Assembly (NCBI GenBank): GCA_002336845.1
Contig: DDEX01000024.1
Location: 1-34,199, forward strand
From: Rhodobacteraceae bacterium UBA1943
GTDB taxonomy: Bacteria; Pseudomonadota; Alphaproteobacteria; Rhodobacterales; Rhodobacteraceae
Direction of reading: 5' to 3'
Length of the DNA: 34,199 nucleotides
This document shows positions 23,051 through 30,992 of this stretch, one piece after another. The notes under the pieces are model-generated. The model was not told the origin of the DNA. It did not search any database and was given only the letters and a program-made list of their open reading frames with translations. Each line of letters opens with the position of its first letter. Positions within the stretch are counted from its first letter, which is position 1. A program made the position numbers and the translations under genes.

Positions 23051-24589
23051 ATGGGCACGATCACTGGCACCGGAACCGCCGTGACCGGCCTTGGCGGCAG
23101 CGCGGGGTATGGCGAGGTCGCGGTTGACCGGGGCGACGACACTGCACTGCGTCTTGACGCCTCGGCCGTGTTCGAGGCCGGGCTGAACTATTTCGGCCAG
23201 CCCATCGCAGCCACCGATATCTGGGTGAACACCAATGGCACGGTTTCGCTTGGGGCGGCGTTCACTGCCTATCCCACGATCAGCAATGCCCAGCCCAACG
23301 CCAACCTGATCGCGCCCTTTTGGGGCGATGCCGATACCCGATTGCGTGGTGAGGGGGTGGAAAGTGGCCAGATCCATGTCGATCTGGATATGGCCAGCGA
23401 TTGCCTGACCGTTACCTGGGATATGGTGGGGGTTTACCGCCGCGACACCTCTGCCCCGAACCGGGTGCAGTTGCAGCTTTATGACCGGGGCGGTGGCGAT
23501 TTCGACATCGTGTTCCGCTATGAGCTTGTGGGCTGGACCAACGGCACCGCGCCGGACGATACGGGGGCAAGGGCGATGCTGGCCGCGCCGGGTCTGACGT
23601 CGGTTCAGGTGTTGCCGGGCACGGACCTTGCCCTGCTTGATCAGGTGGCAGGGAACACCGGGTTGACCGGGCTTTGGGTCTGGCGGATGCGCGGCGGGGT
23701 GCTGCAAACCGGCCTTGGCGGCGAGGGAACCGATAGCCACGATCTGTTGCAGGGCACGACCGGCGCTGATCATATCGATGGTTTGGGCGGCAATGATACC
23801 CTGTGGGCCGATGCAGGAAACGATACGGTCCTGGGCGGCGATGGCGATGATCAGTTGCACGGTGGCCCTGGCGCCGACAGCCTTCTGGGCGGCGCGGGGC
23901 ATGATCAGCTCTGGGGGGATGACGGCAATGACGTGCTGCGCGGCGAGGGGGGCAATGACACGCTTTACGGCGGCCTTGGCGGCGACACGCTGGATGGGGG
24001 CGACGGGGACGATGCGCTTTATGGCGGGCCGGACGAGGGCGATCTGCGCGATGTGATCTATGGCGGCGCGGGCAATGACCAGCTTTACGGCGGCGGCGGG
24101 AATGATTCGCAATCGGGCGGTCTGGGGAATGATACGCTGGAGGGCGGACCGGGGGCGGACACGCTGATCGCTAACGAAGGGAATGACGTGCTGTCGGGCG
24201 GCCCGGGTGCCGATGTGATCTTTGGCAATGACGGTGATGACTGGATCAACGGCGGCTTCGGCAATGACCGGCTGAACGGCGGCGCGGGTGCAGACCGTTT
24301 TTATCACCTTGGCATTCCCGACCATGGCTCTGACTGGATACAGGATTATTCGGGGACAGAGGGCGACCGGCTATTGTTTGGCCAGCCGGGCGCGCGTGCA
24401 GATCAGTTCCAGGTCAACTATGCCTATACCTCGGATGCGAATGGCACCGCTGCCGGGCAGGCAGATGTGGCAGAGGCATTTGTGATCTACAAACCCACGG
24501 GTCAGATCGTCTGGGCGCTGGTCGATGGCGCGGGGCAGGATGCGATCTGGCTGCAACTGGGCAGCCAGCTTTACGATCTGGTGCCATAA
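23051..24589 (+). CDS. NIDO-domain RTX calcium-binding protein, probable type I secretion substrate
   Basis: 512 residues without an N-terminal signal peptide. Residues about 50-215 match the NIDO (nidogen-like) extracellular domain: IWVNTNGTVSLGAAF (57-71), NLIAPFWGDADTR (85-97), LTVTWDMVGVY (119-129) and LQLYDRGGGDFDIVFRYE (141-158). Residues about 230-415 hold some 18 glycine/aspartate-rich RTX nonapeptides of the GGxGxDxL type (GGNDTL, GGDGDDQL, GGAGNDQL), which fold into a calcium-loaded beta-roll outside the cell. The last about 90 residues, ending LYDLVP, carry no repeats and should hold the uncleaved type I secretion signal. No protease or lipase motif is seen, so an adhesive or matrix role is more likely. 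No ABC/MFP secretion genes are in the window. ATG 23051 is preceded by a GGGGGG run. Confidence 0.9.
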   Translation: MGTITGTGTAVTGLGGSAGYGEVAVDRGDDTALRLDASAVFEAGLNYFGQPIAATDIWVNTNGTVSLGAAFTAYPTISNAQPNANLIAPFWGDADTRLRGEGVESGQIHVDLDMASDCLTVTWDMVGVYRRDTSAPNRVQLQLYDRGGGDFDIVFRYELVGWTNGTAPDDTGARAMLAAPGLTSVQVLPGTDLALLDQVAGNTGLTGLWVWRMRGGVLQTGLGGEGTDSHDLLQGTTGADHIDGLGGNDTLWADAGNDTVLGGDGDDQLHGGPGADSLLGGAGHDQLWGDDGNDVLRGEGGNDTLYGGLGGDTLDGGDGDDALYGGPDEGDLRDVIYGGAGNDQLYGGGGNDSQSGGLGNDTLEGGPGADTLIANEGNDVLSGGPGADVIFGNDGDDWINGGFGNDRLNGGAGADRFYHLGIPDHGSDWIQDYSGTEGDRLLFGQPGARADQFQVNYAYTSDANGTAAGQADVAEAFVIYKPTGQIVWALVDGAGQDAIWLQLGSQLYDLVP

Positions 24590-24667
24590 GGGCGGTTGCC
24601 CCTGGCTGCGCCGGGCCGTAGGTCACAGCTATGTTGCGCCCTTGCCCTACCCGCTGATCATCGTCCC

Positions 24668-25267
24668 ATGACCACCGGAGCCGAGATCGTCCACCAGATC
24701 GCCACCCACGGGTTGTGGGTTCTGGCTCCGCTTGGCGTGATCGAGGGGCCAATGGTCACGATCATCGCCGGCTGGCTGGTGTCATTGGGCCTTTTGTCCT
24801 CCGTCCCGGCGGTTATCTGCCTTGTGGTGGCAGATGTGGCAGGTGACTGCCTGCTTTATGCGGCGGGGCGCGGGCTAAGGCTGGACCGACTGCCCCTGAT
24901 CGGCCCACGCCTTCGCGTGCCGCGAGAGCGGATGGTGCCTTTGGTCCGCGCGATACGGCAGAACGATGCGCGCCTGCTGGTTCTTGGCAAACTGACCCAT
25001 GCGGCAGGTTTTGCCGTGCTGATAGCGGCGGGGGTGGCGCGCGTTGGGCTGGGGCGGTTCATCGTGCTGAATACCTTGGCCTCGATTCCGAAAACGCTGA
25101 CCCTTTTCGTGCTGGGCTATCTGTTCGGGCGGGCGCATGAAAAGCTGGCCGGCTGGCTGTCCTACGGCTCAGCCACGCTGCTTGTTGTGATGGCGCTGGG
25201 CGCGGGCCTGTGGCTTGTCCATCGCAGGCGTGCGGCAATCTTGCAGGCCCAGTCGCGCGATAGTTGA
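24668..25267 (+). CDS. DedA-family membrane protein
   Basis: Integral inner-membrane protein of 199 residues. ATG 24668 gives a usual N-terminus (EIVHQIATHGLWVLAPLGVIEGPMV); no strong ribosome-binding site precedes it. DedA/SNARE-associated features: the glutamate in IEGPMVTIIAGWLVS (25-39), the D-x-x-GD patch in VADVAGDCLLYAAGRG (54-69), GKLTHAAGFAVLIAAGVAR in the re-entrant region (about 108-126) and a final hydrophobic helix before HRRRAA. Such proteins are thought to help move lipids or lipid carriers across the membrane and to support proton-gradient homeostasis. Position before the polysaccharide exporter is suggestive of undecaprenyl-phosphate recycling but does not prove it. Confidence 0.85.
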   Translation: MTTGAEIVHQIATHGLWVLAPLGVIEGPMVTIIAGWLVSLGLLSSVPAVICLVVADVAGDCLLYAAGRGLRLDRLPLIGPRLRVPRERMVPLVRAIRQNDARLLVLGKLTHAAGFAVLIAAGVARVGLGRFIVLNTLASIPKTLTLFVLGYLFGRAHEKLAGWLSYGSATLLVVMALGAGLWLVHRRRAAILQAQSRDS

Positions 25268-25300
25268 ATCGCATCGCCCCTTCGGATAACGAAGAACGCA

Positions 25301-25328
25301 CTGACAACAGCGTAACATCGCCAATAAT
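25301..25328 (+). promoter_or_regulatory. Candidate sigma-70-type promoter for the exporter gene
   Basis: CTGACA (25301-25306) matches five of six bases of TTGACA and AATAAT (25323-25328) five of six of TATAAT, with a 16-base spacer. The start of transcription would be near 25335, about 16 bases before the GTG start codon, leaving a short leader that holds GAGGG. Confidence 0.45.
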
Positions 25329-25350
25329 CTGAATAAAACGAGGGCGGGCA

Positions 25351-26466
25351 GTGAATCGGGCAGGGCGCGTTCTGGGGGCTGTACTGGCCCTGTCACTGAT
25401 CGGCGGTTGTGCGGCCCCGCGGGGTGCTGCGCTTAAGCGCCAGGTGATCGGCGATGCCGCCGCGCAAAAGTCCGCTGCGATCTATCAGGTTATCCGTGTG
25501 GGCCAGGCCAATCTGGCCGCTGTGGAACACTGGCCGGCCACCGGCACATCCGTTGGCTTTGGCTGGCCCGGCAAGGGGCAGGCGCAGGTATCGCGCGCCA
25601 TCCGGCCCGGCGATGTGCTGCATGTCACGATCTGGGATCCACAGGAAAACTCGCTTCTAACCACGGTTGAACAGCGCGCGGCGCAGTTGACCGAACTGAC
25701 GGTGGCGCCCGATGGCAATGTGTTCGTGCCCTATGTCGAAACCATCAAGGTTGCCGGGCTGAACCCCGAAGACGCCCGCGCGCAGATTCAGCAAAGGCTG
25801 GCCGCTATCGCCCCTTCGGCGCAGGTGCAGCTTGCCGTTGCGGGAGGCGGGCAGAATGCGATCGACCTGGTGGCTGGCGTGCAAAAGCCCGGCCGCTACC
25901 CCGTGGCGACGCAAGGCGTTAGCATCCTCAGCCTGCTGGCCGAAGGCGGCGGCATTCCGCCAGGCCTGCGCAACCCGGTCGTGCGTCTGCAACGCGGCGG
26001 CGCGGCCTATGCCGTTCTGGCCAAGGATCTTTATCGTGACCCGTCACGCGACATCCTGATGCGCGGCGGGGATCGTGTGGTGGTCGAGGAAGATCCACGC
26101 AGCATCGTCGTGCTGGGCGCAGCAGGGGTAGAGCGCACGGTTTTCTTTGAAAAGCAAAGCCATACCTTGCTGGAGGCGCTTTCGCTTGCCGCTGGCCTGT
26201 CCGAGGCGCGGGCCGACCCGGCGGGCGTGCTGGTCTTGCGCAAATATGGCAACAAGGCGCTGCGCCGCGACGGGTCTGGCCCGAACCGGCGCGAGGTGAT
26301 CTTTGCCTTCGACCTGTCCACCGGCGAGGGGCTGTTTGCCGCCCGGTCGTTCCATGTTCACGCCGATGACGTGGTGCTGGTGACCGAATCGCCGCTGCCC
26401 GCCACTGCGGGTATCCTTGGCGTTTTCAACGCGACGGCGGCACTGGCGAGCCGGATCGAAGGCTAA
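25351..26466 (+). CDS. Polysaccharide export lipoprotein (Wza-like, SLBB domains)
   Basis: Outer-membrane polysaccharide exporter-type lipoprotein, 371 residues, starting at GTG 25351 with GAGGG 6-7 bases before. Lipobox LIGGC puts the lipid on C20. The Poly_export domain is at about 82-165 (RAIRPGDVLHVTIWDP, LTVAPDGNVFVPYVETIKVAGL, EDARAQIQQRL). Two SLBB-like stretches follow: VQKPGRYPVATQGVSILSLLAEGGG (about 177-201) and ERTVFFEKQSHTLLEALSLAAGLSEA (about 261-286). The C-terminus (about 335-365) may form the amphipathic helix that spans the outer membrane in Wza. No chain-length kinase (Wzc type), flippase or polymerase is next to it. The stop overlaps the convergent truB stop. Confidence 0.9.
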   Translation: MNRAGRVLGAVLALSLIGGCAAPRGAALKRQVIGDAAAQKSAAIYQVIRVGQANLAAVEHWPATGTSVGFGWPGKGQAQVSRAIRPGDVLHVTIWDPQENSLLTTVEQRAAQLTELTVAPDGNVFVPYVETIKVAGLNPEDARAQIQQRLAAIAPSAQVQLAVAGGGQNAIDLVAGVQKPGRYPVATQGVSILSLLAEGGGIPPGLRNPVVRLQRGGAAYAVLAKDLYRDPSRDILMRGGDRVVVEEDPRSIVVLGAAGVERTVFFEKQSHTLLEALSLAAGLSEARADPAGVLVLRKYGNKALRRDGSGPNRREVIFAFDLSTGEGLFAARSFHVHADDVVLVTESPLPATAGILGVFNATAALASRIEG

Positions 26467-27371
26467 TCCAGATTGAACACCCGGCTGGGGTGCAATTCCC
26501 CGGCCTTGTAGATGCCCACCGCCACCGGCTTACCGTGATAGCTGGCCCAGGCCTCGTCGCCATATTGCGCGGTGGAGGAAATCACCATGCCGGGGTTGCC
26601 GTTCTTCAACCGCACCGCGCCTTCTGGGGTGGCGGGCAATTGCGGCAAGTCGGCCAGACCCAGCTCCAGCGGTTTCAAATGGCCGTCCAGCGCGTCCGAT
26701 TTCGCCATGCGTTCGATGTCGTCCATGCTCAGGCCATCACTGGCCCGAAACGGGCCGGACCATTCGCGGCGCAGCCACTGCACATGGCCAAGGCACCCCA
26801 GTGCCCGTCCCAGATCGCGCGCGATGGACCGCACATATCCGCCCTTGCCGCAGACCATCTCCAGCTCCACATGGTCGGTATCGGGCCGGGCAATCACCTC
26901 CAGCCGCTCGACCCACAGGGGGCGGGCGACCAGATCCATTTCCACTCCCTCGCGGGCAAGGTCATAGGCGCGCTCGCCCTCGACCTTCACGGCGGAAAAC
27001 TGCGGCGGCACTTGCAGGATATCGCCGCGAAAGGCGGGCAGGGCGGCAGCAATCTGGGCATCGCTCGGGCGCTCGGGGCGGGTCTCGACCACTTCGCCCT
27101 CGGCATCATCCGTGGTCGTGGCGGCCCCGAAAGTCACGACGAAGCGATAGCATTTCAGCGCGTCGGTGATGTAAGGCACGGTTTTGGTGGCCTCTCCCAG
27201 CGCCACGGCCAGCACGCCGGTTGCGGCCGGGTCCAGCGTGCCGGCATGGCCCGCCTTTTGCGCCGAAAGCGCCCATTTCACCTTGTTCACCACCGCGGTC
27301 GAGGTCACGCCCGCAGGCTTGTCCACCACCAGCCAGCCCGAAACCGGGCGGCCCTTTTTCACGCGTGCCAT
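26463..27371 (-). CDS. truB: tRNA pseudouridine(55) synthase
   Basis: Makes pseudouridine 55 in the T-loop of tRNAs, 302 residues. ATG 27371 has AGGGAG 7 bases upstream. Motifs: GWLVVDKPAGVTST (12-25), AGHAGTLDPAATGVL (40-54) with catalytic D47, CYRFVVTFGAATTTDDAEGEV (about 74-94), VPPQFSAVKVEGERAYDLAREG (about 121-142) and GGYVRSIARDLGRALG (about 176-191). The C-terminal part (LEPLELGLADLP region onward) corresponds to the PUA-like domain of bacterial TruB. It lies 16 bases after the phosphodiester-glycosidase gene on the minus strand and ends four bases into the convergent exporter gene. Confidence 0.95.
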   Translation of the reverse strand: MARVKKGRPVSGWLVVDKPAGVTSTAVVNKVKWALSAQKAGHAGTLDPAATGVLAVALGEATKTVPYITDALKCYRFVVTFGAATTTDDAEGEVVETRPERPSDAQIAAALPAFRGDILQVPPQFSAVKVEGERAYDLAREGVEMDLVARPLWVERLEVIARPDTDHVELEMVCGKGGYVRSIARDLGRALGCLGHVQWLRREWSGPFRASDGLSMDDIERMAKSDALDGHLKPLELGLADLPQLPATPEGAVRLKNGNPGMVISSTAQYGDEAWASYHGKPVAVGIYKAGELHPSRVFNLD

Positions 27372-27387
27372 GACAAGCTCCCTGGGC

Positions 27388-28125
27388 TTACTCTTTGGGC
27401 CGGACAACTGCGATGATCGGCCCAAGGGGCCAGCCAAAGTCGTTCCGGCCGATCGCGGGCGCGTATAGCCGAGAGATCGAGCCGTCAAGGTAAAGCGCCT
27501 GATCTACCCCCAGCCGATCGCGGAAATAGCGGCCAAAGGTGTCAAAGTTCACCCGATCATCTGAGATGACGAACATGGCCCGCTGCCCGTCGGCGCTGAC
27601 GCCGACGCCGTTGCGATAGTTCAGCGAATCCGATCCCGGAATGAAGCGCGGATGCAGCTTGCCGTCGATCACCAGCATCGGCCCCGATTGCGTGGCCAGA
27701 TTGCAGGCGGGTGGTTGCGCGGCAAAGCGGCGCGATTCAATCACCGAGAAGGGACGCCCGCCGCCCGCGCAAAAGACGCCGTTGGGCAGCATTCCGAAAT
27801 TGCCCGGGCCATCTTCGGTCACGATGGGAAATCGTTGCTTGCCGCCAGCGATGAACAGCCCGATAGGGGCCTGCGCCTTGTCATACATCCCCGCATTCAT
27901 GGCGAATTCCAGCAACAGCCCCTGTTCGTCCAGATCGGTCGCAAGCGCGGCAAAGTTGCCGTAAATGCCTGACGGGCCATCCAGATACAATCGAAGGTCA
28001 TCGGCGGGCGTCACCGTGCAGGCGGTAAAGGACGCTCCGTCAAAACTGTCGGTCGCGCAGGTCAGGGCCGATGCCGGGAGGGGCATAATCGCCAGAAAAA
28101 GGGCGAGCAGCCTAAGCCTCGTCAT
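27388..28125 (-). CDS. Exported phosphodiester glycosidase (NAGPA-type) family protein
   Basis: 245 residues. The signal peptide is MTRLRLLALFLAIMPLPASA with cleavage before LTCATDSF, so the product is periplasmic or secreted. The body shows the NAGPA/YigE-type pattern: LEFAMNAGMYD (about 73-83), PIGLFIAGGK, FGMLPNGVFCAGGGRPFSVIESRRF, ATQSGPMLVIDGKLHPRF, YRNGVGVSADGQRAMFVISDD and the closing QALYLDGSISRLYAP. The family removes N-acetylglucosamine-type caps from phosphodiesters in eukaryotes; in bacteria the substrate is largely unknown, with wall or capsule polymers as candidates. Four cysteines could form disulfides. ATG 28125 overlaps the end of rbfA by 14 bases, so expression is coupled to a ribosome-maturation operon. 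Confidence 0.87.
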   Translation of the reverse strand: MTRLRLLALFLAIMPLPASALTCATDSFDGASFTACTVTPADDLRLYLDGPSGIYGNFAALATDLDEQGLLLEFAMNAGMYDKAQAPIGLFIAGGKQRFPIVTEDGPGNFGMLPNGVFCAGGGRPFSVIESRRFAAQPPACNLATQSGPMLVIDGKLHPRFIPGSDSLNYRNGVGVSADGQRAMFVISDDRVNFDTFGRYFRDRLGVDQALYLDGSISRLYAPAIGRNDFGWPLGPIIAVVRPKE

Positions 28126-28537
28126 CTTCCGAAGGCTCGTCTCCGGCAAGGTCGCGCTGTACCGAGGGGTCGGCAAACAGCCGCCGCGTTTCATCCAGCC
28201 GATCAAAGGTCTCATCCGGGCGAAACCGCAGGTCCGGGGTGTATTTCAGCGTCATTCCCGCCCCGATGCGGTGGCGCAACTCGGCCCTGTTGCGGGCAAG
28301 GGCGGCAATCGCATCCTCAACCGGAACCGAGCCCATCAGCGGCATGACATAGGCCGTTGCCACCTTGAGGTCGGGCGAGCAGCGCACCTCGCCCACAGTG
28401 ATCGACATGCGGTTCAGGTCGGGGTCGTGGATGTCGCCCCGGTTCAGGATGTCAGACAAGGTGCGGCGAATAAGTTCGCCGACCCGAAGCTGCCGCTGCG
28501 ACGGGCCTTCGCCCGTGTTGAAAGTCTTTTTGCCCAT
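28112..28537 (-). CDS. rbfA: 30S ribosome-binding factor A
   Basis: Ribosome maturation factor acting late in 30S assembly, 141 residues with a single KH-like domain. The start MGKKTFNTGEGPSQRQLRVG at ATG 28537 fits alphaproteobacterial RbfA; no strong Shine-Dalgarno is visible. Blocks: VGELIRRTLSDILNRGDIHD (19-38), ITVGEVRCSPDLKVATAYVMPL (46-67), LRHRIGAGMTLKYTPDLRFRPDETFD (about 87-112). The acidic tail (EPSEDDEA) is usual. It leads the minus-strand set rbfA, phosphodiester glycosidase, truB and is divergent from dapB with 96 bases between. Confidence 0.94.
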   Translation of the reverse strand: MGKKTFNTGEGPSQRQLRVGELIRRTLSDILNRGDIHDPDLNRMSITVGEVRCSPDLKVATAYVMPLMGSVPVEDAIAALARNRAELRHRIGAGMTLKYTPDLRFRPDETFDRLDETRRLFADPSVQRDLAGDEPSEDDEA

Positions 28538-28633
28538 GCAGGGCAGATAAGCTCTTTTGGTCCCGCCCGCAACGGCGGGCTTCCGGCCCTGCGGGAATGC
28601 CGCTAAACCCGTTACGAATTGCAGGAGGGCACC

Positions 28634-29455
28634 ATGCCGGAAACCATGTCGGAACTGCCGGGAATTGTGATCACCGGGGCGTCGGGCCGGATGGGGCAGA
28701 TGCTGGTCAAGACTGTTCTGGCTTCGGACAAGGCGCGGCTGGTGGGTTGCGTGGAGCGCACGGGCAACCCCTGGGTGGGGCAGGATGTGGGCCAGGCGAT
28801 GGGCGGGGCTGCGCTGGGCGTGACCGTCACCGATGACCCGCTGGAGGCTTTTGCCAAGGCGCAGGCGGTGATTGATTTCACGGCGCCCTCTGCCACGGCG
28901 GAGTTTGCAGCACTGGCCGCCCAGGCCCGAGCCGTGCATGTCATCGGCACCACAGGGCTCGAGGCGGAACACCACGCCCGGATTGACGCCGCCGCGCGCC
29001 ACGCCGTGGTGGTGCAGGCCGGTAACATGGGCCTTGGTATCAATCTTCTGGTCGGTCTGACCCGCAAGGTGGCACAGGCGCTGGACGCCGACTGGGACAT
29101 CGAAGTGATCGAGGCGCACCACCGGATGAAGGTTGACGCGCCCTCGGGCACCGCGCTGATGCTGGGGCAGGCCGCCGCCGAAGGGCGTGGCGTGGCGCTG
29201 GACGAGGCGCGGGTCTCGGGCCGCGATGGCATCACCGGTGCGCGTGAACGCGGCACCATCGGCTTTTCCTCAATCCGGGGCGGCGATATCGTGGGCGAAC
29301 ATGACGTGCTGTTCGCAGGCGACGGAGAGCGGATCATCCTGCGCCATGTGGCGACCGACCGGGGCATCTTTGCGCGGGGTGCGCTGCGGGCGGCGCTGTG
29401 GGGGCAGGGGCAAAAGCCCGGTCGCTATGACATGATGGATGTTCTGGGGCTGTAA
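28634..29455 (+). CDS. dapB: 4-hydroxy-tetrahydrodipicolinate reductase
   Basis: NAD(P)H-dependent reductase of the diaminopimelate/lysine pathway, 273 residues. ATG 28634 has AGGAGG 6 bases upstream; a TTG five codons earlier is rejected. Motifs: nucleotide-binding GASGRMG (15-21), DFTAPSAT (81-88), VIGTTGL (103-109), the hallmark EAHHRMKVDAPSGTAL (160-175) with the catalytic histidine pair and lysine, SGRDGITGARERGTIGFSSIRGGDIVGEH (about 196-224) and the C-terminal RYDMMDVLGL. Length is that of E. coli DapB. The product feeds peptidoglycan and lysine synthesis. Confidence 0.96.
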   Translation: MPETMSELPGIVITGASGRMGQMLVKTVLASDKARLVGCVERTGNPWVGQDVGQAMGGAALGVTVTDDPLEAFAKAQAVIDFTAPSATAEFAALAAQARAVHVIGTTGLEAEHHARIDAAARHAVVVQAGNMGLGINLLVGLTRKVAQALDADWDIEVIEAHHRMKVDAPSGTALMLGQAAAEGRGVALDEARVSGRDGITGARERGTIGFSSIRGGDIVGEHDVLFAGDGERIILRHVATDRGIFARGALRAALWGQGQKPGRYDMMDVLGL

Positions 29456-29466
29456 GCCGGCGGGGT

Positions 29467-29489
29467 GCGGGGGGGGGTAAAACCCCCGC
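29467..29489. terminator. GC hairpin between dapB and the convergent SDHAF4-like gene
   Basis: GCGGGGG (29467-29473) pairs with CCCCCGC (29483-29489) across GGGGTAAAA. It includes a nine-G run (29469-29477). No T-run follows on the plus strand, so terminator function is uncertain, but the site is right for ending both convergent transcripts. Confidence 0.4.
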
Positions 29490-29496
29490 TGCGGTG

Positions 29497-29673
29497 TCAA
29501 AAGTCGATGGCGAGGCCCTTTTTTTCCCAATCGCCATAGCGCACTGGTTCCGGCCCATCGCGTCCGCCCCATTCCTTTGGCAGCGTCTCAGCCTTTGCGG
29601 CCTTGCGGCGTTCTTCCGCTTCGGCCAGCGCACGCTGGGCCGCAGGGGGCAAGTCGGGGCGTTGATCGGTCAT
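29497..29673 (-). CDS. SDHAF4-like (DUF1674) succinate dehydrogenase assembly factor
   Basis: Short protein of 58 residues, read directly from the minus strand. It starts MTDQRPDLPPAAQRALAEAE, has the charged helix EERRKAAKAETLPKE, and ends with the family signature GGRDGPEPVRYGDWEKKG followed by LAIDF. DUF1674/Sdh8 proteins end GPEPTRxGDWExxGxxxDF and in eukaryotes help mature the flavoprotein SdhA; alphaproteobacterial forms are the ancestors. AAGGAA lies about 7 bases before ATG 29673. It sits between convergent dapB and divergent rsmB, alone on its strand. Confidence 0.87.
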   Translation of the reverse strand: MTDQRPDLPPAAQRALAEAEERRKAAKAETLPKEWGGRDGPEPVRYGDWEKKGLAIDF

Positions 29674-29714
29674 GGACTATTCCTTTGGCGGACAAGCGGA
29701 TATAGGCGCGGATC

Positions 29715-30983
29715 ATGGAACACGGCAAGTCTGACCCCCGAAAAGATTCGACCCGCGCCGCCGCGGTTGCATTGCTGGACAATGTGCTGGGGGATGGTGC
29801 GATGCTGGCCCAGTTGACCGGCGAGGACGGGCCTTTGGCCGCGCTGTCGGGACCAGAGCGGGCGCGGGCGCAGCGGCTGGCCCTGGCTGTGCTGCGATCG
29901 GTCGAGCCGGTGGACCGGCTCTTGGGCGGGTTCATGCGCAAGGCACCGCCGTTGACTGTTCTTAACATCCTGAGATTGGGCGTGATCGAGATGGCGGCAG
30001 GCGCCGCACCACATGGCGTGGTGAACGCCTGCGTCGGTCTGGCCCGGGCGGGAAAAAAGACCCAGCATCAGGCCGGGTTGGTGAATGCCGTGTTGCGGCA
30101 GGTGCCACCCGGTCCGCTGCCGGGCCCGGTGCAGAAGATGCCGCGCTGGCTGCGCCAGCCGCTGGTTCATGCCTGGGGACGTGAGGCTGTGGCGGCGATG
30201 GAGGCGGTTCAGGCCGCGCCCGCGCCAGTTGACCTGACCTTGCGCGCGGGGTTCGCGCAGCCCGAGGGGCTGGCATTGCCGACGGGCAGTTTGCGGTTGA
30301 CCTATGCGGGGCAGGTTTCGGCCCTGCCGGGCTATGCCGAAGGCGGTTGGTGGGTGCAGGATGCCGCCGCCGCGCTGGCGGTGCCTCTTTTGGGCAATGT
30401 CACAGGGCAACGGGTGTTGGACCTTTGTGCCGCACCGGGGGGCAAGACGCTGCAATTGGCCGCCGCCGGGGCCGAGGTGGTGGCCCTGGATATTTCCGGG
30501 GCGCGGCTGGGGCGGCTGCGGGACAATCTGGCCCGTACCGGGCTGTCGGCGCGGGTTGTTGTGGCGGACGCGCTGGAATGGCAGCCTGATGCCCCCTTTG
30601 ATGCGATCTTGCTGGATGCCCCCTGTTCGGCGACGGGCACGATCCGGCGGCATCCGGATCTGCCCTTCGTGAAGGATGGATCCGAGGTTGCGGGGTTGGT
30701 GGATTTGCAGGCCCGGCTTCTGGACCGGGCCTTTGCATGGCTGAAACCGGGGGGACGGCTTGTCTATGTGACATGCTCGCTGCTGCCAGAGGAGGGCGAG
30801 GGGCAGCTTGCGGCCGTTCTTGCCCGGCATCGGGGGCTGCGCGTCCGGCGGCCCGATCTGGCAGGGATCGAGCCGGGCTGGATCACGCCCGAGGGCGGGC
30901 TGCGGCTGCGGCCGGATTACTGGGCCGACCGGGGCGGTATGGACGGCTTCTTCATGGCTTGCCTGGAGACGACCGGGGTGTGA
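29715..30983 (+). CDS. rsmB: 16S rRNA m5C methyltransferase (RsmB family)
   Basis: SAM-dependent RNA (cytosine-5) methyltransferase, 422 residues. The N-terminal about 125 residues are NusB-like (AAAVALLDNVL, ERARAQRLALAVLRSVEPVDRLL, TVLNILRLGVIEM, VVNACVGLARAGKK, LVNAVLRQV), which marks RsmB rather than other Nop2/Sun enzymes. Catalytic domain: SAM loop DLCAAPGGK (236-244), acidic VALDIS (256-261), motif IV DAPCSATGTIRRHPD with C304 and motif VI VTCSLLPEE with catalytic C354; both cysteines of the m5C mechanism are present. It should methylate C967 (E. coli numbering) of 16S rRNA. The ribosome-binding site before ATG 29715 is weak. Confidence 0.92.
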   Translation: MEHGKSDPRKDSTRAAAVALLDNVLGDGAMLAQLTGEDGPLAALSGPERARAQRLALAVLRSVEPVDRLLGGFMRKAPPLTVLNILRLGVIEMAAGAAPHGVVNACVGLARAGKKTQHQAGLVNAVLRQVPPGPLPGPVQKMPRWLRQPLVHAWGREAVAAMEAVQAAPAPVDLTLRAGFAQPEGLALPTGSLRLTYAGQVSALPGYAEGGWWVQDAAAALAVPLLGNVTGQRVLDLCAAPGGKTLQLAAAGAEVVALDISGARLGRLRDNLARTGLSARVVVADALEWQPDAPFDAILLDAPCSATGTIRRHPDLPFVKDGSEVAGLVDLQARLLDRAFAWLKPGGRLVYVTCSLLPEEGEGQLAAVLARHRGLRVRRPDLAGIEPGWITPEGGLRLRPDYWADRGGMDGFFMACLETTGV

Positions 30984-30992
30984 TTTCGCGTC

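Noticed and set aside
23730..24300. Short tandem DNA repeats that could suggest a CRISPR or minisatellite
   Set aside because: They are in-frame codons for RTX nonapeptides, with no constant repeat and spacer pattern.
22940..24325. 5' extension of the SGNH gene frame across the RTX gene
   Set aside because: The extra residues are the antisense of Gly/Asp repeats and give valine-, isoleucine- and alanine-rich nonsense; the true start is near 22939 or 22921.
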